A DNA stretch of 41,786 bases from the NCBI RefSeq assembly GCF_026805325.1, contig NZ_JAPRAT010000035.1:1-41786 (forward strand), written 5' to 3'. A program made the translations under genes and the position numbers. This document shows, one piece after another, positions 7,550-15,647 of this stretch; position 1 is the first letter of the stretch; each line of letters starts with the position of its first letter. The notes below the pieces were generated by a model. That model saw only the letters and a program-made list of their open reading frames with translations, was not told where the DNA came from and made no database searches. Source of the DNA: Natronobacillus azotifigens (GTDB taxonomy: Bacteria > Bacillota > Bacilli > Bacillales > Amphibacillaceae).

Positions 7550-8905
7550 ATGGATCCTAGTTTAATTCTTCAGATGATCCTCGCCGCAGTAGCGGGTACG
7601 GTCATTTACACTTTAATTGGTATCGCACCGGGGACTGATGAGACTGCTGTGCTTGCTCCGGTAACATTAGTGTTAGTCTTAACAGGTTTGGAACCAGTTG
7701 TTATTCTTGCCTTTTTCATGGCTGCAATTATTGCGAAAAAATTGACAGATTCCATTCCTGTTGCAGTTGCCGGAATTCCAGGTGGTGTCATGGCAGCACC
7801 GATGGTTGAACATGCACTCGTATTAAAAGAACATGGTCAAACGGAACTCGCGATTCGAAAAATGGTATCAGGTTCTGTCATTGGTACAATTATCGCTGTT
7901 CCTATCAGTCTACTTTTGGCTAATGCGCTCGTTGATTTTTCTGACGTCATCAGTGATAATGCCAACCAACTATTTCTGGCTGGTGCAGTGATTTTGGCAC
8001 TCATGTCTAAAAAACGATGGATCGCACTTGCTTCCATTGTACCATTTGCTATACTAATTCAAGGGTTACGATATATCTATTGGGAAATAGGTGTTGTGCC
8101 AGAAGGAACCAATGTGTTTGTCTCGTTCTTTTTGGGGATCACTATTGGTCCTGTCATTTTGACGCTATTTGAATTATTAAGCAAAAACAAGCGTAAATCT
8201 CTACCACGTTATGATAAAAAAACAATCAACGTTTCAAAAAACAATCAATATCAAGGCATACCAAATCCATTTAAAATTTTAACTACACAAGAATTGAGTG
8301 TCAGTACGATCGCTTCATTCTTCGGTGTCATCATTTTCATTTTAAGTCCAGTTGGAATTACTATTTTACTAGGAGAATTAGTTTCTAGTTGGGAAAAAGA
8401 TCCCGTTAAGAAAAGTGCGCTAGCGATTTCTAGTATGGATGCGTTGACTAATGCGGCTTACATTGCGGGAACTTTAATTCCTTTGATTGCTTTGGGCGTG
8501 CCATTGTCCCCGGTGGCGATTGGCCCTGCGAACGCGTTATTTAATGCACCACCTGTCTTTACATTAGAAAATAATATGCATCATATGTTGTCGATGGGTG
8601 ATTTCGTTTGGGCAGTAGTTATTGGTGCGGTTGTAGCGATTGCGATCACTTACTTCTTTATCGTTAAATACGCAGAACGTATTTGTTTATTTGTATTGAA
8701 AAAAATTCCTCACGAAGCGATGCTTGGCATGTTTTTCGGCTTAGTCGTCTTACTAGCATTTATTGATGCCGGTTGGATAAATATCGGCGGTGTTCTAATC
8801 ATCGGTCTAGTGGCTGGTTTTATGCACCGATTGGGCGTGAACTATGGGGTGCAGTTCATGGCATTGTATGCCGCACCTTGGCTCTTCCAATTGCTAGTGA
8901 GGTAA
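7550..8905 (+). CDS. TctA-family permease
   Basis: A 451-residue integral membrane protein with about 10-12 membrane segments. It resembles the large permease of tripartite tricarboxylate transporters: an N-terminal AVAGTVIYTLIGIAPG, followed by the conserved PVTLVLVLTGLEPVVILAFFMAAIIA and a GIPGG loop. A similar internal half (DALTNAAYIAGTLIPLIALGVPLSPVAIGP) starts near residue 295. Classical systems also need a periplasmic or lipoprotein solute receptor (TctC) and TctB; no receptor gene is in the window. The gene is followed 34 bases later by mevalonate kinase in the same apparent transcript, so the substrate could be a mevalonate-pathway acid such as mevalonate. That is inference from position only; citrate or another carboxylate remains possible. 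Confidence 0.8.
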   Translation: MDPSLILQMILAAVAGTVIYTLIGIAPGTDETAVLAPVTLVLVLTGLEPVVILAFFMAAIIAKKLTDSIPVAVAGIPGGVMAAPMVEHALVLKEHGQTELAIRKMVSGSVIGTIIAVPISLLLANALVDFSDVISDNANQLFLAGAVILALMSKKRWIALASIVPFAILIQGLRYIYWEIGVVPEGTNVFVSFFLGITIGPVILTLFELLSKNKRKSLPRYDKKTINVSKNNQYQGIPNPFKILTTQELSVSTIASFFGVIIFILSPVGITILLGELVSSWEKDPVKKSALAISSMDALTNAAYIAGTLIPLIALGVPLSPVAIGPANALFNAPPVFTLENNMHHMLSMGDFVWAVVIGAVVAIAITYFFIVKYAERICLFVLKKIPHEAMLGMFFGLVVLLAFIDAGWINIGGVLIIGLVAGFMHRLGVNYGVQFMALYAAPWLFQLLVR

Positions 8906-8939
8906 AGATAGGGTGAGAGAAATTAAGGAGAGGCGAACC

Positions 8940-9896
8940 ATGATAAAAGCATCTCAGAAAATAGGCGTTGGCCAAGCGCACAGTAAATTCATTTTAATTG
9001 GCGAACATGCTGTTGTTTATGGCGAACCAGCCATTGCGATTCCGTTTCCGTTGGTGAATGTGACAGCGGAAATCAACTATCGTCCCGGCCCGGTTGAATT
9101 TGTCAGCAACTTCTATTCCGGAGCCATTCGTGACATTCCTGTGAAATTAGAAGGATTGGCAAAGTGTGTAGAAGCTGTCTGTCAACATTTACAGCACGCG
9201 ACGCAAGATTTTCAGATTGAACTTATTTCCTCTATTCCGATTGGTCGAGGGTTAGGCTCTAGTGCGGCGATTGCCGTTGCGTTGGTAAGAAGTTTGTATG
9301 ATTTTTTTCAAAAAAAACTAGAGCGTTCCGATTTAATGCAGTTTGTTGATCTAGCAGAAAAGTACGCTCATGGAACTCCGAGTGGCATTGATATGGAAGC
9401 TACGAGTAGTGATCAACCGATCTGGTTTGAAAAAAATAAGCCTATTCAGTCAGTGGAAATCGATCAGCCGTTACATTTTATTGTTGCAGATACTGGTCGA
9501 ATCGGTGATACACATGCAGCGGTTGCGAGTATTAAACAAAAATATGAAGCCGAAGTTGATCAGACAAAAGCAAGGATAAATAGATTAGCCGAGTTAACTG
9601 ATCAAGCAAAAATGATGCTGAAAAATGGGCAAGCGGTTGAGTTAGGTATCATTTTAAATCAAGCACACGAGCAGTTGCGTGCATTAGGAGTTAGTGATCC
9701 AGGTCTGGATCATTATGTGGAAGTAAGTAACAATGCAGGTGCGCTCGGAGCAAAGTTAACCGGTGGGGGTCGCGGCGGTTGTATCATTGCGCTTGCGCCA
9801 TCGTTAGAAGTTGCGACAGAAATTGAAGCAGCATTGATTCGAGAGTCTGCCGCTCAAACATGGCTATGTACAATCGGTGAGGTGATGAAGTCGTGA
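8940..9896 (+). CDS. mvk: Mevalonate kinase
   Basis: Phosphorylates mevalonate with ATP, first step of the lower mevalonate route to isopentenyl diphosphate. The 318-residue GHMP kinase has GEHAVVYGEPAIAIP near residue 20, the ATP loop IPIGRGLGSSAAIAVAL near 105, and KLTGGGRGGC near 280. An in-frame GTG at 8913 would add nine residues, but ATG at 8940 has AAGGAGAGG at proper distance and gives the family-like N-terminus. The 3' end overlaps the GTG start of mvaD by 4 bases (GTGA), so the two are translationally coupled. The order mvk-mvaD-pmk matches lactic acid bacteria and staphylococci. Confidence 0.93.
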   Translation: MIKASQKIGVGQAHSKFILIGEHAVVYGEPAIAIPFPLVNVTAEINYRPGPVEFVSNFYSGAIRDIPVKLEGLAKCVEAVCQHLQHATQDFQIELISSIPIGRGLGSSAAIAVALVRSLYDFFQKKLERSDLMQFVDLAEKYAHGTPSGIDMEATSSDQPIWFEKNKPIQSVEIDQPLHFIVADTGRIGDTHAAVASIKQKYEAEVDQTKARINRLAELTDQAKMMLKNGQAVELGIILNQAHEQLRALGVSDPGLDHYVEVSNNAGALGAKLTGGGRGGCIIALAPSLEVATEIEAALIRESAAQTWLCTIGEVMKS

Positions 9897-10876
9897 AAGC
9901 AAAAGCACGAGCACATACGAATATTGCCTTGATTAAATATTGGGGCAAACGTGATGAGGCCTTATTTTTACCGACAAATAGTAGTTTGTCGATCACATTA
10001 GATAAGTTTTATACAGACACGAGTGTTCGGTTTGACCCGAAACTACAGGCAGATCAATTTTTTCTAAATGGACAGCAGGCAAGTCAGCAAGAAACGACAA
10101 AGATAAGTGCGTTCATGGATAAAATTCGCTTGCTTGCTGGTGAAAAACATTATGCGGTTATTACGTCAGAAAATCATGTGCCAACAGCAGCAGGTTTTGC
10201 TTCGTCTGCTTCTGGTTATGCGGCTTTAGCTGCTGCGGCAACAAAGGCGGTCGGCCTTGAACTTGATAATCGTGCATTATCACAAGTGGCACGTCAAGGC
10301 TCAGGTTCTGCGAGCCGTTCGATCTATGGTGGTTTTGTTGAATGGCAAAAAGGGGAATTGGAGGACGGCTTGGACTGTTATGCCGTCCCATTATTAGATA
10401 AAGATGCATGGGATCTTCGGGTTTTAGCTATCGAAGTGTCATCGGTAGCAAAAAAAGTGTTAAGTAGGGAAGGGATGAAACGAACGGTTGAAACGTCCCC
10501 TTTTTACCAAGGCTGGTTACACGCAGTAGAACTCGATTTACAAACAATGAAACAAGCGATTGCCACTCGCGATTTTACGTTGTTAGGAAAAACGTTGGAA
10601 GCAAATGCATGTAAAATGCATGCCACCACGTTAGGCGCAAACCCACCATTTTTGTATTGGAATAGCGCGACCATGCAAGTGATGGAAGCTGTTCAAGCAT
10701 TGCGTGATCAAGGATTAGAAGCATATTTTACGATCGACGCTGGCCCTAATGTCAAGGTAGTTTGTCAACCAAGTCAAGTAGATCAAATCACGAGTCAAAT
10801 CCAGTCACTCGATGTTGTACAGTCGATACAACACTGCCGAATCGGTCCAGGCATAAGCTATTTGGATCAAGAATAG
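9893..10876 (+). CDS. mvaD: Diphosphomevalonate decarboxylase
   Basis: ATP-dependent decarboxylation of mevalonate diphosphate to isopentenyl diphosphate. The 327-residue protein starts at GTG with KAKARAHTNIALIKYWGKRD, the diagnostic motif of the family, followed by LPTNSSLSITLD. The phosphate loop is TAAGFASSASGYAALA (about 97-112), then GSGSASRSIYGGFVEW, and the C-terminal Asp in TIDAGPNVK, the likely catalytic base. It overlaps mvk by 4 bases. Pmk follows after 14 bases. Nothing looks broken. Confidence 0.95.
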   Translation: MKAKARAHTNIALIKYWGKRDEALFLPTNSSLSITLDKFYTDTSVRFDPKLQADQFFLNGQQASQQETTKISAFMDKIRLLAGEKHYAVITSENHVPTAAGFASSASGYAALAAAATKAVGLELDNRALSQVARQGSGSASRSIYGGFVEWQKGELEDGLDCYAVPLLDKDAWDLRVLAIEVSSVAKKVLSREGMKRTVETSPFYQGWLHAVELDLQTMKQAIATRDFTLLGKTLEANACKMHATTLGANPPFLYWNSATMQVMEAVQALRDQGLEAYFTIDAGPNVKVVCQPSQVDQITSQIQSLDVVQSIQHCRIGPGISYLDQE

Positions 10877-10890
10877 GAGCGAATAAAACA

Positions 10891-11976
10891 ATGGCTAAAC
10901 CTCACTATACCGTTAAAGCCCCTGGTAAACTATTGATTGCTGGTGAATATGCGGTAACAGAATTAAATCAAGATTCGATCGTCGTTGCTGTCGATCGCTA
11001 CATAACCGTGGAGGTTTATCCGAGTAGTGTCAATCGTTTGGAATTGCCACAATTGGGTTTAACAGATGTGCAATGGAAGGTAGAAGCGGGAGAGGTTCTA
11101 TTTTCCATCAACGATGACCGCTTACGATTTATTAAAAGTGTAATCAAGTTGGTATATGCTTATGTTAATAAGGATGTCGATCGAGCAGTTACGCTCACTG
11201 TCAAAAGTGAATTGGATGATCCTTCTGGTCAAAAATATGGCTTAGGCTCAAGTGCTGCGATTGTCGTTGCTGTGGTCACGGCATTGTTGAAATGGTATCA
11301 AGGTTCTGAAGATCTAATGACGATATTTAAACTAGCTTCGGCAGCGCATTTTCACACCCAAGGAAACGGGTCTTGTGCAGACATTGCCGCCTCAACCTTT
11401 GGAGGTTGGATTCAGTATCGTACTTTTGATGGCGATTGGTTGAATCAGCAGTTAACAGAAGTAAGATCGATCAAAAAAATTATCGATGGTCCTTGGCCAG
11501 GTCTGAAAATTGAACCGATCCAACTACCACCTTCACTTCATTTTCTTGTAGGATGGACAGGTAATGCTGCTTCTACCGCGCCAATGGTACACAATATTCG
11601 TCAGCTAAAGCAAGCCAATCCATCAACATATGATCAATTTTTGCAACAAAGCCAACAGGCAGTTGCATTCATTTTAGATGGCTTTGCAAATAATCAACCC
11701 GAACTTGTGTTAGCAGGTGTAAGGAAAAATCGCCAGGCACTTCAATTTATTAGCAACCAAGCACAGGTTGTTATCGAAACCCCTGTTCTTGAAAAGCTAG
11801 CTACACTCGCATCAAAATACGGAAGCGCGAAATCATCTGGCGCAGGTGGCGGAGACTGTGGCATTGCTTTTGTCGAAGAACAAGCGAACGTTGAACAGTT
11901 AAAAGCTGAGTGGGCAAGAAGCGGGATTACCCCCTTGGATTTACAGGTTGCTGAAAAAGGGGTAGGCGCATATTAA
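10891..11976 (+). CDS. pmk: Phosphomevalonate kinase
   Basis: Converts phosphomevalonate to mevalonate diphosphate, the substrate of MvaD. The 361-residue GHMP kinase has VKAPGKLLIAGEYAV at the N-terminus, KYGLGSSAAIVVAVVTALL near 115, HFHTQGNGSCADIAASTFGGW near 153, and SSGAGGGDCGIAF near 315. The open frame extends upstream to 10762 inside mvaD, but ATG at 10891 has AGGAGCGAATAAAACA before it and gives the family start. In many Firmicutes an isopentenyl diphosphate isomerase gene follows; here a tandem repeat array starts 4 bases after the stop codon. Confidence 0.94.
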   Translation: MAKPHYTVKAPGKLLIAGEYAVTELNQDSIVVAVDRYITVEVYPSSVNRLELPQLGLTDVQWKVEAGEVLFSINDDRLRFIKSVIKLVYAYVNKDVDRAVTLTVKSELDDPSGQKYGLGSSAAIVVAVVTALLKWYQGSEDLMTIFKLASAAHFHTQGNGSCADIAASTFGGWIQYRTFDGDWLNQQLTEVRSIKKIIDGPWPGLKIEPIQLPPSLHFLVGWTGNAASTAPMVHNIRQLKQANPSTYDQFLQQSQQAVAFILDGFANNQPELVLAGVRKNRQALQFISNQAQVVIETPVLEKLATLASKYGSAKSSGAGGGDCGIAFVEEQANVEQLKAEWARSGITPLDLQVAEKGVGAY

Positions 11977-11980
11977 TGTT

Positions 11981-12573
11981 GGGAGCAAATTCGAAAAGAT
12001 GCGAACAAACCGCGGAGAATGCTAGTAAATCCCGAAGAACGCGAACAAATTCAAAAAGTCGTGAGCAAAAGTCGGAGAACGCGAACAAATTCAAAAAGTC
12101 GTGAGCAAAAGTCGGAGAACGCGAGCAAATTGGAAAAGTCGTGAATAAATCGCAGAGAATGCGAAGAAATCGGAAAAGATGCGAACAAATCGGGGAGAAT
12201 GCGAATAAAATGAAAAAGATGCGAACAAATCGCAGAGAATGCGAATAAATCGAAAAAGATGCGAACAAAATGCGGAGAATGCGAATAAATCCGAAAAGAT
12301 GCGAACAAACCGTGGAGAATGCGAATAAATCCGAAAAGATGCGAACAAACCGTGGAGAATGCGAATAAATTCGAAAAGATGCGAACAAAATGCGGAGAAT
12401 GCGAATAAATCCGAAAAGATGCGAACAAACCGTGGAGAATGCGAATAAATTCGAAAAGATGCGAACAAATCGCGGAGAATGCGAATAAAATGAAAAAGAT
12501 GCGAACAAATCGCGGAGAATGCGAATAAAATGAAAGAGATGCGAACAAATCGCAGAGAATGCGAATAAATTAA
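11981..12573 (+). repeat. Tandem array of about 30 units of 20 bp, alternating in two types
   Basis: From 11981 to 12573 the DNA is about 30 consecutive 20-bp units in exact register, with no insertion or deletion seen. Two unit types alternate, giving a 40-bp period: type A about GCGAACAAATCGCGGAGAAT, type B about GCGAATAAATCCGAAAAGAT. Units differ at a few positions, mainly 10-14. Units at 12041-12120 include an exact 40-bp duplication of a GTGAGCAAAAGTC variant. The plus strand is strongly purine-rich. Because 40 is not a multiple of 3, all three minus-strand frames stay open for about 490-580 bases, giving Phe/Ser/His-rich open frames that are best treated as artefacts. There are no unique spacers, so it is not a CRISPR. 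It starts right after pmk and ends at a hairpin terminator. Confidence 0.95.
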
Positions 12574-12617
12574 AAAGGCCATGAAATATACCTGTGCGTA
12601 TATTTCATGGCTTTTCC
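12574..12617. terminator. Bidirectional hairpin terminator after the tandem array
   Basis: A 13-bp perfect stem GCCATGAAATATA (12578-12590) with TATATTTCATGGC (12599-12611) and an 8-base loop. TTTTCC follows on the plus strand and CTTTTT on the minus strand. It probably ends the mevalonate operon transcript after the array. About 140 bases to the pcp stop hold no recognised gene. Confidence 0.85.
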
Positions 12618-12756
12618 TATATTCTTTATACGATCCTTATAAGTGGTTGTTCAGAAGTAACCAAATGATAAGCGCGTATTTCTTCGTTCATCCAGTTCTC
12701 ATGTTAGTAAGCCTACTCTCCGGTCCTCAATACTTCATCGCCTTTTTATACACACA

Positions 12757-13353
12757 CTATAATTGTTCGATTATAATTTCTATTCCTCGTTGAAGATCTT
12801 GCAATGACCAGGAGCTTGTCATTGGCTTTTGCAAAGCAAGTTTATGGTCGGCGGGGATGTGAATAAAGCCAGCTCGGAGCGCCGGGTTATTTTTTTCAGC
12901 GTAATGACGAGCAACGTACATCGTCTGATTGCACAGATAAGTGCCGGCTGTATTTGATATTTTGGCTGGTAATTCCGCAGCAACAAGTGCATCGACCATC
13001 TTGCGGATTGGAAGTGTGGAAAAATAGCCGTCTGGCCCTTCTTTTTCAATAAGCTGATCTTGATAGGAAACGCCAGCATTGTCTTTTTCTCCGTCCATGC
13101 AATTTATTGCGATTCGTTCTGGTGTAATGCAACTGCGTCCAAATGTGAGCCCTAATGAAAGAACAACATCAGGATTCAATGTCTTTATTTCTGCTAGCAA
13201 CGCTTCCTTTGTTCCCGAAAAATCAACGGGTAACACGCTCCCATGAATAGATTTGTTGCCGATTTTCATTCCATCTAACGCTGTGACGATTTCTGCAGTA
13301 GGATTTGTTTCCAAACCTAAAAAAGGCTCAAACCCTGTTAAAAGTATCTTCAT
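12757..13353 (-). CDS. pcp: Pyroglutamyl-peptidase I
   Basis: Cytosolic cysteine peptidase (family C15) that removes N-terminal pyroglutamate from peptides. The 198-residue protein begins MKILLTGFEPFLG. The catalytic set is Glu79 in TPERIAIN, Cys141 in GTYLCNQTMY and His165 in FIHIPADH, as in Bacillus enzymes. An upstream in-frame ATG at 13407 would add 18 residues, but ATG at 13353 is preceded by GGGGAGGAAGTT and matches family N-termini. It is a single gene with no operon partners, transcribed toward the mevalonate operon. Confidence 0.94.
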   Translation of the reverse strand: MKILLTGFEPFLGLETNPTAEIVTALDGMKIGNKSIHGSVLPVDFSGTKEALLAEIKTLNPDVVLSLGLTFGRSCITPERIAINCMDGEKDNAGVSYQDQLIEKEGPDGYFSTLPIRKMVDALVAAELPAKISNTAGTYLCNQTMYVARHYAEKNNPALRAGFIHIPADHKLALQKPMTSSWSLQDLQRGIEIIIEQL

Positions 13354-13507
13354 AACTTCCTCCCCAAACTTTATGAACCTTAATTCCATAACCACTAATG
13401 ATGACAATTATAACATATAACACCTGCTTTCAACTCCATGGCTCCGTTAACACTATGAAAGAATCTAAAGTCTTCAACTGGAACTAATTGAAAATTATTC
13501 CCACCTC

Positions 13508-13656
13508 CACACTTCAAAACAATAAGAAGATCAAAGTTGTTTAAGCGGAAGTAACGGACGATAGCACTGCTCAAGGCTTCAGGGAGCTTTAGGTCATCCT
13601 TTAAGATTAACAATCAGTCGAGAAATACCGACCCCCACTGATTGAAGTGTCACTTA
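13508..13656 (+). repeat. Dispersed two-hairpin element, copy 2 (degenerate)
   Basis: ACTTCAAAACAAT...GTTGTTTAAGCGGAAGTAACGGACG matches the hairpin A region, with its outer left arm lost or mutated. The middle keeps TTTAGGTCATCCTTTAAG and the end keeps CAATCAG...CCCCCACTGATTGAAG. A further fragment near 13826-13842 (CCGTAACTCCCACT) repeats part of hairpin A. An open frame at 13395-13613 on the minus strand runs through this repeat and is not taken as a gene. Confidence 0.75.
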
Positions 13657-14048
13657 GTATAAATGTTTTGATTGGATTTTTTTAGAAAAACGTATTGACT
13701 TGGTAATTAGATACATGCTAGTTTTGTAGTAATTGTTGAAAAATTAACAATCATTGTTAGCGCTCTTTATTTGTGCTTTCCTATCTCCATTGTCTTTATA
13801 ATTAGAACTTTTCCAAATGAAACCATCCGTAACTCCCACTAGTTAAAATTCCTCTTTAACTGAAATCTAAATATCTCAATTAAGGATAACTAGTCAGTTC
13901 AAAAAAATCGTATCTTGTCATTCAATTTGTATCACAGGCGATATGTGCGTAATGTATCGGTGTGGGGTGCTTTTATCGTAGTGTACAATTGTTTATTTCA
14001 TAAGAGTAGGCAATTATCTTAAATATTTTAAAAGTGAGGAAAAAGAAT
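13657..14048. other. AT-rich intergenic stretch
   Basis: No gene, RNA or clear promoter was recognised. The stretch contains a fragment of the dispersed repeat at 13826-13842 and only weak promoter-like hexamers before the following membrane protein gene. Confidence 0.4.
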
Positions 14049-15131
14049 ATGAACCTACACACAAAAGATATGCTAGTTGTATGTTACCTTCTTGTAATCG
14101 GACCAATTTATGCTTTCTTAATTCATCAAAATCCTATTTGGGGAGAATTATCTCTTGTTTCGTTGGCGATTTACTTACTACTAACCTTTTTTATTCTTTA
14201 CATAATTTACGTGGTGAGTGTTCTTATTGAGGTTATTTTATTAAAAATTTTTCTGAAAATGCCTTTAAAATATGTCATCCTATATCCATTTACCATGGAT
14301 AAAAGAATTAACTTTAACCCAATAAAGTTATCTATGAATCAAGAGCCAATTCGTGATGTTTTGCCGTTAAATTTAATCTATTTTTATAAAAAAGGATATA
14401 GTGAAAATGAACTGCGTAAAAAGTTCAAAAATATCATAACGATAAATACAGTATCGTGCTTGCTCTCTTATTCTATTATATGGGCGGTTTTAGAATATTT
14501 CTTTGAGTTAAATTTCATGTTTGTCTTCGTGATCAGTTTTACTGGATTAATAGCACAAACATTATTGAGTGATGGTTACTTTTGGAAAGGAACGCGCTAT
14601 ATTTTATCAAAGGAAAGTGTCGTTAAATACCTATTAACCTTTGCAAATATTGAGGAACTAACGATAGAAGATTATGCTACATTTTTAGAGGATTGTCATC
14701 GTAAAAAACCTCTAGATCTTGATTATCTATATATCCTGGAAAATTATCTTTATGAATGCATTAACAATAAAAGAATTGTATTACCAGACTATAAAGTTAA
14801 ACAGATTATAAAAAATATTTTCGAGCAGCAACAACATAGGAATGTCATTGCTGATATTCAACGCATTAACATGATGAAGCTAATAGGTCTTGTCTCTAAA
14901 GTAACAGGTGATGCCGGTTATCACCAACTATTTCAAGAGTATATGAGTCAACTAATTGATAACGACTTTTCTTCTTGGAAACAAGTACAAGATCCATTAA
15001 TCGAGTACGCTTCTTATATAGAAGATGATAGCGATATTAATCGAAAAGAACAACACTATGATGTCGGAAGAAGATCTATCTTCAGTTATCGTGAAGATTT
15101 AGAAAAGAAGATAGTTTATTTCAAATCTTAG
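14049..15131 (+). CDS. Unknown membrane protein, possibly a degenerate M50-like protein
   Basis: A 360-residue protein with about 4-5 membrane segments in the first 185 residues (LVVCYLLVIGPIYAFLI, SLAIYLLLTFFILYIIYVV, VSCLLSYSIIWAVLEYF, FVFVISFTGLIAQTLL) and a soluble helical C-terminal half rich in Tyr, Asp and Lys. Between segments 2 and 3, LIEVILLKIFLKMPLKYVILYPF resembles in layout the M50 site-2 protease stretch in which HExxH is followed by an I-x-YPF/FPF strand, but HExxH is missing (IEVIL). An active protease is therefore unlikely and the resemblance may be chance. ATG at 14049 is preferred over GTG at 14034 because of the AGTGAGG site at 14033-14039. The gene is AT-rich compared with the flanking housekeeping genes. 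Confidence 0.65.
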   Translation: MNLHTKDMLVVCYLLVIGPIYAFLIHQNPIWGELSLVSLAIYLLLTFFILYIIYVVSVLIEVILLKIFLKMPLKYVILYPFTMDKRINFNPIKLSMNQEPIRDVLPLNLIYFYKKGYSENELRKKFKNIITINTVSCLLSYSIIWAVLEYFFELNFMFVFVISFTGLIAQTLLSDGYFWKGTRYILSKESVVKYLLTFANIEELTIEDYATFLEDCHRKKPLDLDYLYILENYLYECINNKRIVLPDYKVKQIIKNIFEQQQHRNVIADIQRINMMKLIGLVSKVTGDAGYHQLFQEYMSQLIDNDFSSWKQVQDPLIEYASYIEDDSDINRKEQHYDVGRRSIFSYREDLEKKIVYFKS

Positions 15132-15171
15132 AGTAACCAACATCAAGCAACACTGGTAGCTGTTAATTAAA

Positions 15172-15565
15172 ATGGAGAACAGAGGTGAGATCGTATTAAA
15201 AGCAGCGATGTTTCTAGCTATAGTAATGTTAATAGCTTTGGTAATTGCCGATGTTTTCGCTAAAATTTATACTTTTCAAGGGGAAGAAGATCCACCTAAA
15301 TGTTAAGGCGTATGATTCTTTGAATAACATGTTGGCATTATATGAAGACAATCAGGCAACTGCAACACCACAAATACATATAGAAGAAAGTAAAATGTAT
15401 TATTATCATCCGCAAAGAAATTCCAATGGGATCCGAAGTTTCGATCTAACGACAGCCTATGACAATGTTGCACCCTTACATGAAGGGGGAAGGAGTATTG
15501 CTAATAGCGAGTTAATGGGATTAATTTACTATTTAATGGTATCATTAGATATAGAGTTCTTATGA
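15172..15565 (+). pseudogene. Probable frameshifted single-TM protein of unknown function
   Basis: The first frame (15172-15306, 44 residues) starts MENRGEIVLKAAMFLAIVML, contains one membrane segment and ends at TAA. The second frame (open from about 15245 to 15565) overlaps it and continues with HLNVKAYDSLNNMLALY...GGRSIANSELMGLIYYLMVS, a well-formed soluble domain with no start or ribosome binding site of its own. One indel near the G and A runs at 15280-15292 would join them into a single-pass protein of about 130 residues. It could be a genuine lesion or a sequence error. Function unknown. Confidence 0.5.
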
Positions 15566-15647
15566 TACTAATGGGAAGGGATATTGAACAAGAAATTATT
15601 TAGCTTGTAGAAGGAGTACATGGTTACTTTATTTGGGGGAATGCATA

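Noticed and set aside
10762..10890. 43-residue N-terminal extension of phosphomevalonate kinase
   Set aside because: It overlaps mvaD in another frame and lacks a ribosome binding site; ATG at 10891 has one and matches family starts.
11927..12508. 193-residue Phe/Ser-rich protein on the minus strand, plus two similar ones
   Set aside because: They arise from a stop-free 40-bp repeat read in three phases, have no ribosome binding site, and the first runs into the pmk 3' end.
11981..12573. CRISPR array
   Set aside because: Units are contiguous, 20 bp long and all alike; there are no unique spacers and no cas genes nearby.
12581..12793. 70-residue plus-strand ORF
   Set aside because: Its start lies inside the terminator hairpin, it has no ribosome binding site and overlaps the 3' end of pcp.
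13395..13613. 72-residue minus-strand ORF upstream of pcp
   Set aside because: It runs through a copy of the dispersed repeat and has no family resemblance.
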